From Chloranthus sessilifolius (lineage: Eukaryota; Streptophyta; Magnoliopsida; Chloranthales; Chloranthaceae), in assembly GCA_021018995.1 (NCBI GenBank), contig CM037587.1, forward strand, positions 90,889,251 through 90,953,250: 64,000 bases of DNA, in the 5' to 3' direction. Every line of letters begins with the position of its first letter. Position 1 is the first letter of the stretch. Position numbers and translations under genes: made by a program. This document shows, piece after piece, positions 58,134-64,000 of this stretch. The notes beneath the pieces are model-generated. The model saw only the letters and a list, made by a program, of their open reading frames with translations, made no database searches and was not told where the DNA came from.

Positions 58134-59774
58134 CCTGTTCCTGCACATATCATAGATCATACACACAGAGGGGGGCTGATGCCCCATAATAGAGATCTCT
58201 TTTTGGGTTATTTTATTTTTTTTGTTTGTGGTTTTATACTTATACAGAAGGCAGAAAGTAGAAAGTGTGTCATGTTGTCATCCTTTTGGGATGTGACACT
58301 TCATACGTGATGCTTGTAAGAAAAGAAATAAAATTTGCTATATATACATATATACATTTTTTTTTGGTATTCGAATTTTCTTCCATACGTCTCACAACGT
58401 AAGGTTTTTCCTAGGGAAAAGGAAAATTTATTATCTTCTTTTTTTTGGTTTTTTTTTTTTTTTTTTTTTCCACACAGGGTGAGGCTTTTTATGGGAGAGG
58501 AAAATCCATTATCTTTTTTTGTTTTGAAATTTTCTCCCTCAAGTGTGAGGCTTTTTATGGGAAAGGAAAATCTATTTTCTTTTTTGAAATTCATTATCTG
58601 TTTTTTGAAAATTTTCTCCTTTTTGAGATGTCGGCATTTTCAAGACCGATCGGCGGGTCCCTTTTCTGAGCATGGTCGAATCCTGTTCAGGAGTTTACAG
58701 TGCCTCTTTTTAAACCTGGATAAGTCAGCTTCCCCGAGATTGATTGGTCTTCTGGCCTTACCTTGGTCATGTGTCAGACGACGCGATAGGGGCAACATAC
58801 TTGATTAGGATCCGATCTAATTTTTAACATGAGTGGCCCGATCAAAAGAAGGGGGAAGGGGCTCAAGGAGTCCAAACTAAAAAAGGTGAGCCATAACAGA
58901 TCTTCTCCTAATCTCTCTTTTTGACATTTTTTGCTCACAGCGCCCAAGACGGATTTTCACCATGCCTGTCATCCCTATTTTTATCCGTAGCGCCCTTTCA
59001 GGTTTTCACTACGTCCATGGGTTCGCTTTCTTACCCCAAGTGCCTTTTCAGGTTTTCACCTGGTCCGCGTGAGTTCGCTGCTTTTATCCGCGGTGCCCTT
59101 GCAGGTTTTCACCACGTCCATCTTCCTTTGAACTCAAATTAATTTTCTTTTTTTTTTTTTTTTTTTTTTTTTAGAACCAAAAAGCCACGACATGGACAAA
59201 GATTCCGTCATAACCGGCTGGATGGGGTTCTGGTGTCGTCTTACGACTCGGCTCATGTTGACTTAACAGATATTATGACTGCTTGCGAACCTACAAAGAG
59301 GGCTTCTTTCGGGGTGTAGCTTGGCCATGGGTTAGGTTTGGATTTAAAGGTATGCTGGGCTTAAAAAGTGTTTCCTTGATACCGCTTAGGTTTTCTCAAC
59401 ATACTTTCTTCCTTGGGGGTTTTGATATACATGCCTCATGATTCTTCTCTTTTTTTTCTTTTTTCTTGCTTCATTTCAGGCAATCTCTTTTTGAAGTTTT
59501 ACCCTTTTTTTGTTTTGATTTTTTTAGGATTTTGATAGTAACTCTACTTCATCTTTTCTTTCCTCTTTTTTTTTTTTTGGTATATGTACACATATTTTTT
59601 TTTTTGGGGGAACGGGTTTATTGAAAGAAAGGTTCAGGCTCAAATGGGGTAGCAAAGGATATCATCATTTTTGGGGATGCTTTCTGGTTACTGTGCTTGG
59701 AATGATGGCCTCTTTTGGGTGGTTCTTAAGCACTCACATATCTGTTTCGTCAATACTTACCTTATCGCGATAGA
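58134..59774. other. Tat-2 spacer between second antisense gene and integrase end
   Basis: The two genes point towards each other here, and no gene is supported. It holds a poly-T run at about 58441-58470, two GAGGCTTTTTATGGGA repeats (58480-58570) and T runs near 59144-59172 and 59565-59600. Confidence 0.65.
58930..59130 (+). repeat. 47-bp-type tandem repeat in Tat-2
   Basis: About four units of GCGCCCTTTCAGGTTTTCAC followed by a (C/T)ACGTCCAT-like phrase. The same array is inverted at 33215-33420 in Tat-1, so it predates both copies. Confidence 0.8.
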
Positions 59775-60140
59775 CTAAGAGTAGAACCGTCGGACGTATA
59801 CGGCGTTGATGGGCTCAGGAAGATGATCTCCGTCCATGGTGGCGAGGGGGATGGCGTATCCCGGCAGCACTTCTCGAATGACGTATGGTCCTTCCCAGTT
59901 CAGCTTAAACTTTCCTCTCTGATCGGCATGGAGGGATGGGAAGATCCTCTTCGGCACAGTGTCTCCCACCTTTAGGTCTCGATTGCGAACACGTTTATTG
60001 TAAGCGCGTGCAATCCTCCCCTGGTAAACTTGAGTGTGGCACAAGGCTAGGAATCTTTTTTCATCCAATAAGTTCAGCTGATCAAAGCGCGATCTCTCTT
60101 TCTTTGCTTCGGGTAATCCTGATTCCATGAGGATTCGGAG
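59775..60140 (-). pseudogene. Tat-2 integrase C-terminus
   Basis: It reads LRILMESGLPEAKKERSRF, LNLLDEKRFLALCHTQVYQ, YNKRVRNRDLKVGD, RGKFKLNWEGPYVIREVLPG and AVYVRRFYS, then stops. It is in the same frame as the core, separated only by a TAA at 60141-60143. Confidence 0.87.
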
Positions 60141-60719
60141 TTAGGGTACCTCAACCTCCACTGGGAGGACAGCCTCGGTTCCATACACAAGGGAGAATGG
60201 TGTTGCCCCTGTAGCGGTACGGATCGACGTTCTATAGGCCCAAAGTGCGAAGGGTAACTGCTCACTCCAATCTCTATAAGTGACTACCATCTTCTCAAGA
60301 ATGCGGATCAGAGTTTTGTTGGTCGCCTCTACGGCTCCATTCGTCTGAGGCCTATACGGGGATGATCGATGATGCTTGATCTTGTGTTGCTCGCAGAAGT
60401 CTCGGATGTGCTTATTTGCAAAGTTCGTGCCATTGTCTATTATGATATCTTTGGGTACTCGGAATCGGCACATAATATTGTTCTTGAGAAACTTCTCAAC
60501 GTGAATGGCCGTGATGTTGGCATATGACGCCGCTTCTACCCACTTGGTGAAGTACTCAATGGCGATGAGGATGAACCGATGTCCATTCGATGCTTTCAGA
60601 TTAATCATTCCGACAATGTCAAGACCCCAGGTAGCAAATGGCCAAGGAGTGGTCATGCAGTGAAGATCAATGGCAGGAGCGTGTATCAGACTAGAGTGTT
60701 CCTGACACTTGTAGCATTT
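60141..60719 (-). pseudogene. Tat-2 integrase catalytic core
   Basis: All three catalytic positions are kept: Asp in TWGLDIVG, Asp in IIIDNGTNFA and Glu in TNGAVEATNK. They are followed by ALWAYRTSIRTATGATPFSL. An in-frame TAA at 60720-60722 splits it from the zinc-binding part. Confidence 0.88.
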
Positions 60720-61560
60720 TTAAACATGTTTGCAACAATCTGATTCCAAGGTGGTCCAAAAGTATCCCTGCCGTAGGATTTTCTTAGCGAGCATGTGACC
60801 GTTGACGTGGGCTCCGCATACTCCCTCATGGATTTCCTTCATAATATTGACCGCTTCACTTTCAGTAAGGCACCTGAGTAAGATGTTATTGTATGATCGC
60901 TTGTAGAGGCATTCCTCGCAAATGACGTAACCTGCTGCTAAACGTTGAATGGTTCGTCGATTTGTCTTGGACGTACCCTCCGGGAAAGGTAGGGTCTCGA
61001 GGAAATTCTTGATGTCTGAGAAGCAAGGTGGCTCATCATCAGGCTTTGTAGGTTCCTCAATCTGGAGGCAAAAGGCTGGCTCATTCCTCTGCTCGATCAT
61101 GATCGGCTTCATCTCAACACCATAGGGGATTTCGATCATTGAGGCCAAAGTTGCTAATGCATCGGCAAAGCGATTCCTTATTCGGGGGACGTATGAGAAC
61201 GTCACATCTTGGAAGCAAGATATCAGATCCTCGAGGTGTTCCTGATAGGGGATCAGTTTCTCGTCTTTCGTCTTCCAGTCACCATTCGTCTGGCATATAA
61301 TTAGCTGTGAATCGCCAAAAACTTGAAGGTGAGTTACATTCAGATCGAGAGCTACCTGTAGACCGGCGGCACAAGCTTCATACTCAGCCATATTTTTAGT
61401 GCAGGGGAAGTTGAGCTTGATAGAGATCGGTACATGGGATCCTCTTGGTGAAATCAGGATGGGGCCAACTCCTTGGCCTTCGACATGCGATGCCTCGTCA
61501 AAGTGCATTACCCATGGTTCCTCCGCCTCTTCTGTATCGTCGAGCGCCTACCCCTTGATC
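60720..61560 (-). pseudogene. Tat-2 aRNH and integrase zinc-binding region
   Basis: The second RNase H reads VMHFDEASHVEGQG, MAEYEACAAGLQVALDL, LQVFGDSQLIICQ and NRFADALATLASM; the four acidic residues are present. The integrase N-terminus follows (EIHEGVCGAHVNGHMLA, ILRQGYFW). A TAG at about 61549, where relatives have the Gln of KGQALAD, fits a CAG to TAG transition. Confidence 0.83.
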
Positions 61561-61610
61561 GATTTCTGAGTAGCATACATGATGTCGAATTCGGATAATA
61601 AACGATGCCA

Positions 61611-62113
61611 TCATGCAGTTCGGCCAGTGAGAGCAGGTTTCTCAAATAGGTACTTCAAGGGATCCATCCGCTCTAGAAGTAGGAGGGCTTGGGATAACAG
61701 GTACTGTCGAAGTTTTTGAGTAGCCCACACGAGTGCTAGGCATGCTTTCTCTAGATGAGAGTAGCGCGTCTTGTAATCAGTGAACTTCTTGCTCAGGTAG
61801 TAAATGGCTTGCTCTCTTCTTCCTGTCTCATCGTGGTGTCCTAACACACAGCCCATGAAAAACTCCGTCGTGGATAGGTACATTATCAGGGGTCTACCAG
61901 GAAGAGGTGGTACCAAAACTGGAGGATATAGGAGATAACCCTTGATCTTGTCAAATGCAGCTTGGCAATATCATTCCACTCAATCGAGAATCCTTTTAGT
62001 AGTTTGAAGATTGGTGCATATCGAAAGTTAATCAGTGCGATGAACCGATCGATGTAATCGATTCTCGCCTAAAAGCCTTTTAACCTCTTTCTCTCAGAGA
62101 GTGGTGGCATATT
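61611..62113 (-). pseudogene. Tat-2 RNase H (retroviral type)
   Basis: The clear part is 61611-61916: GRPLIMYLSTTEFFMGCVLG, QAIYYLSKKFTDYKTRYSHL and EKACLALVWATQKLRQY. Between 61917 and 62113 the text is out of frame but still readable in pieces. Confidence 0.83.
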
Positions 62114-63175
62114 TCATGATGGCTTGATCTTGGTCGGATCGACTTCGATGCCTCTTCTACTGACGATAAAACCTAATAGCTTTCCTGATATAGTGCCGAA
62201 TGCGCACTTCTGGGGATTCAATCGCAACCTGTACTTTCTCAACCTTTCGAAGAACTTCTGAAGGTTTACCAAGTGGTCGTCCCTTTCTGGCGATTTGGCG
62301 ATCATATCATCGACATACACTTCGATCTCTCGGTGCATCATGTCGTAGAATAGGGCCGTCATTGCTCTCTGGTAGGTTGCCCTAGCGTTCTTGAGCCCAA
62401 ATGGCATCACCTTATAGCAAAAGGTTCCCTAGGGAGTGATGAATGCAGTCTTCTCTCAGTCAGCCTCTGCCATCTTAATCTGATTGTAGCCCGAGAACCC
62501 GTCCATGAACGAGAGCATCCCGTGCTTAGCAGTGTTATCGACCAAGATATCGATGTGGGGTAATGGAAAGTCATCCTTAGGGCTTGCCTTATTGAGATTC
62601 CAGAAATCAATGCACGTTCGAACCTTTCCATCTTTCTTGGGTACGGGGACGATATTAGCCAGCCCCTGCGGGTACTTGGATACCATGAGAAAACTCACGT
62701 CATACTGCTTAATGACCTCGTCCTTGACTTTCAACATCCATTCAGGTCGGAGACATCTCAGCTTCTGCTTAACCGGCTTGCAATCAGGGTAGAATGGCAA
62801 CTCATGCTCAACCAAATCGGTATCCAGACCAGGCATGTCTTCATACGACCATGCGAAGACGTCTTGGTATGACCGGAGGAAGTCTATCATACGTTTTCTC
62901 TCTACAGGGGATAGCGATGTTCCAATTTTGGTGATTCTAGGGACCTCTTCGGTGCCCAAATTGACATCCTCTGTCTCTTCGACGATTGGGGTAGGGCCAT
63001 GCTCAAAATCGGCAAATTGTGTGAGGAGCTCATTGGGGAGCTCATCGACTTGACCTTCCTCGTCCAGACTCGTGATTCCTACCTCTTCTTGTATTTCTAC
63101 AGGGAAGGGGTCGGCTTCACGTGGGACGGGTATCACGGCATCATTTTTAATTTTATTAGGAATTTTAAAGGACAA
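62114..63175 (-). pseudogene. Tat-2 reverse transcriptase
   Basis: One frame with two in-frame stops (TGA at 62456-62458 and a TAG shortly after). It reads EETEDVNLGTEEVPRITK, FAWSYEDMPGLD, IVPVPKKDGKVRTCIDFWNL, FMDGFSGYNQIKM, MPFGLKNARATYQRAM and the intact active site YVDDMIAKS. Tat-1 has lost the second Asp of that site. Confidence 0.88.
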
Positions 63176-63290
63176 TATTTTTGGAATTGGTATTTTTTCT
63201 AGTTTTATGGTTTTTCACAATTTTTCGGAGGTTAGCCCCTGGCGAGGTGGATCTCTATATATACAGGGCAGAGTGTCCCAGAGGCTAACC

Positions 63291-64000
63291 TCACTTTTTA
63301 CAGGTTGTTTTTTTTGGAGAGCCGGCACCATATTCAAGGCATTGGGCGGCTCCCAAGAGTTGGGGCAAAGATGCCCAGTTACTTACCTGCGAGGCTTGGC
63401 CTTTACCCTTTCTATTGGAAATGGCATCAGTAGGCTCTTGCAGTTCCCCCCTCAGCATATTTATGGAGGGATCCTCTGGGATCCTGTCTTTGAAGGTTAG
63501 GGTGGGCCCAAAGTGGCTGATGCTAGAGTGGTGGGCAGGCCCGGGGGTTTCTTCCTCAAATAAGGAGAGGGCAGCCAAGTCTACCTCGAGGTCTGGGGGG
63601 ATGATGTAAGGGTTGGTGGGGTGGATGGAGACAAGTTTGTGTGGGGTTATCCTCGTCTCCCCATTCAGATCAATCTTTACCACCCCGGCACTTACGAAGG
63701 TTTGGCGGATGTGGGGCCGGGCGGGAGTTTCTTCTTCCAGGTTGATTCCTCTGGCCCTAGCGGCTGCGGCGGCTCTCATCTTTTCTTTGGCCTCTCTCAC
63801 TTCTTCTTCATCGGGCTTGTAGCCTAGGCCAAATCTGGTTTGCTGCCCCTTGGCCCTGACGAGGTCTCTTCTTCTTTGAAGGCGCGGGCCCAACCCTTTC
63901 CCTTTCTGATGGCCCCATATGTGGAGCATAAACACTGCTGCCTCTGTCCCTCCTCTAATTTTGGTAGGGGTTTTCTCTGGCGACTCAAGGGTAACGGGTG
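63291..64000 (-). pseudogene. Tat-2 protease end and protease-RT linker
   Basis: 214 open codons from 63935: GHQKGKGLGPRLQRRRDLVR, FGLGYKPDEEEVREAKEK, RGINLEEE and LEVDLAALSLFEEETPGPA. GKGLG and GLGY resemble G-patch wording. The VDLA-LFEEE segment gives the text that is split by Athila-2 in Tat-1 (10206/21211). The sequence runs off the window. Confidence 0.72.

Overview
The window looks like nuclear DNA of a flowering plant, and nearly all of it is nested transposable elements. The signs are Ty3/gypsy polyproteins of the plant Athila and Tat lineages, a CACTA transposon carrying fragments of plant importin-5 and organellar glutamyl-tRNA synthetase genes, plant mobile domain genes, and GT-AG introns. 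I cannot name the species. I see no intact host gene, no RNA gene and no CRISPR array.

Layout, left to right. 1-8438 is the 3' part of an Athila element (Athila-1, + strand), ending in a 2.4 kb LTR. From 8439 to 35656 runs an old Tat element (Tat-1, +). It is cut by Athila-2 (10207-21210, - strand, two LTRs) and by a Del/Tekay-like solo LTR (24686-32224), which itself holds a 4.1 kb Athila-type solo LTR (26692-30817). The 3' LTR of Tat-1 starts at 35270 and is cut at 35657 by a second Del/Tekay-like element (-). That element carries a plant-transposon-domain ORF and is in turn cut at 39118 by Tat-2 (-), which runs off the right end. A 9.9 kb CACTA element (39337-49217, target duplication TCC) sits in the 3' LTR of Tat-2, and a third Del/Tekay-like solo LTR (43493-45625, duplication CTTTT) sits in the CACTA. 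The deepest chain is five elements: Tat-1, Del/Tekay-2, Tat-2, CACTA, solo LTR. Five junction pairs have matching or near-matching target duplications.

Tat-2 has its pol on the - strand (59775-64000). Between pol and its 3' LTR it carries two + strand genes: an intron-containing plant mobile domain (PMD) gene (53541-55939) and a DUF7745-like gene (56630-58133). All coding regions of these elements carry stops, frameshifts or lost catalytic residues, so none looks autonomous today.

The most interesting signal cuts across elements. Almost every element carries clusters of a short CpG-containing motif, usually palindromic, whose sequence is private to that element. The clusters lie in U3 upstream of the LTR TATA box and again upstream of the internal extra genes. 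Cores are CGCGCAATT (Athila-1), AATCGTAATTACGATT (Athila-2), TATCGAA (Athila-type solo LTR), CCGATCGATCGG, ATCGATTAATCGAT and CGCTCGAGCG (three homologous Del/Tekay-like LTRs), GCGTATATAATATATACGC (Tat-2) and GAGACGG/CCGTCTC (CACTA ends). This is what an element-specific recognition or anti-silencing system, with the extra genes as candidate partners, would look like. That function is inference.
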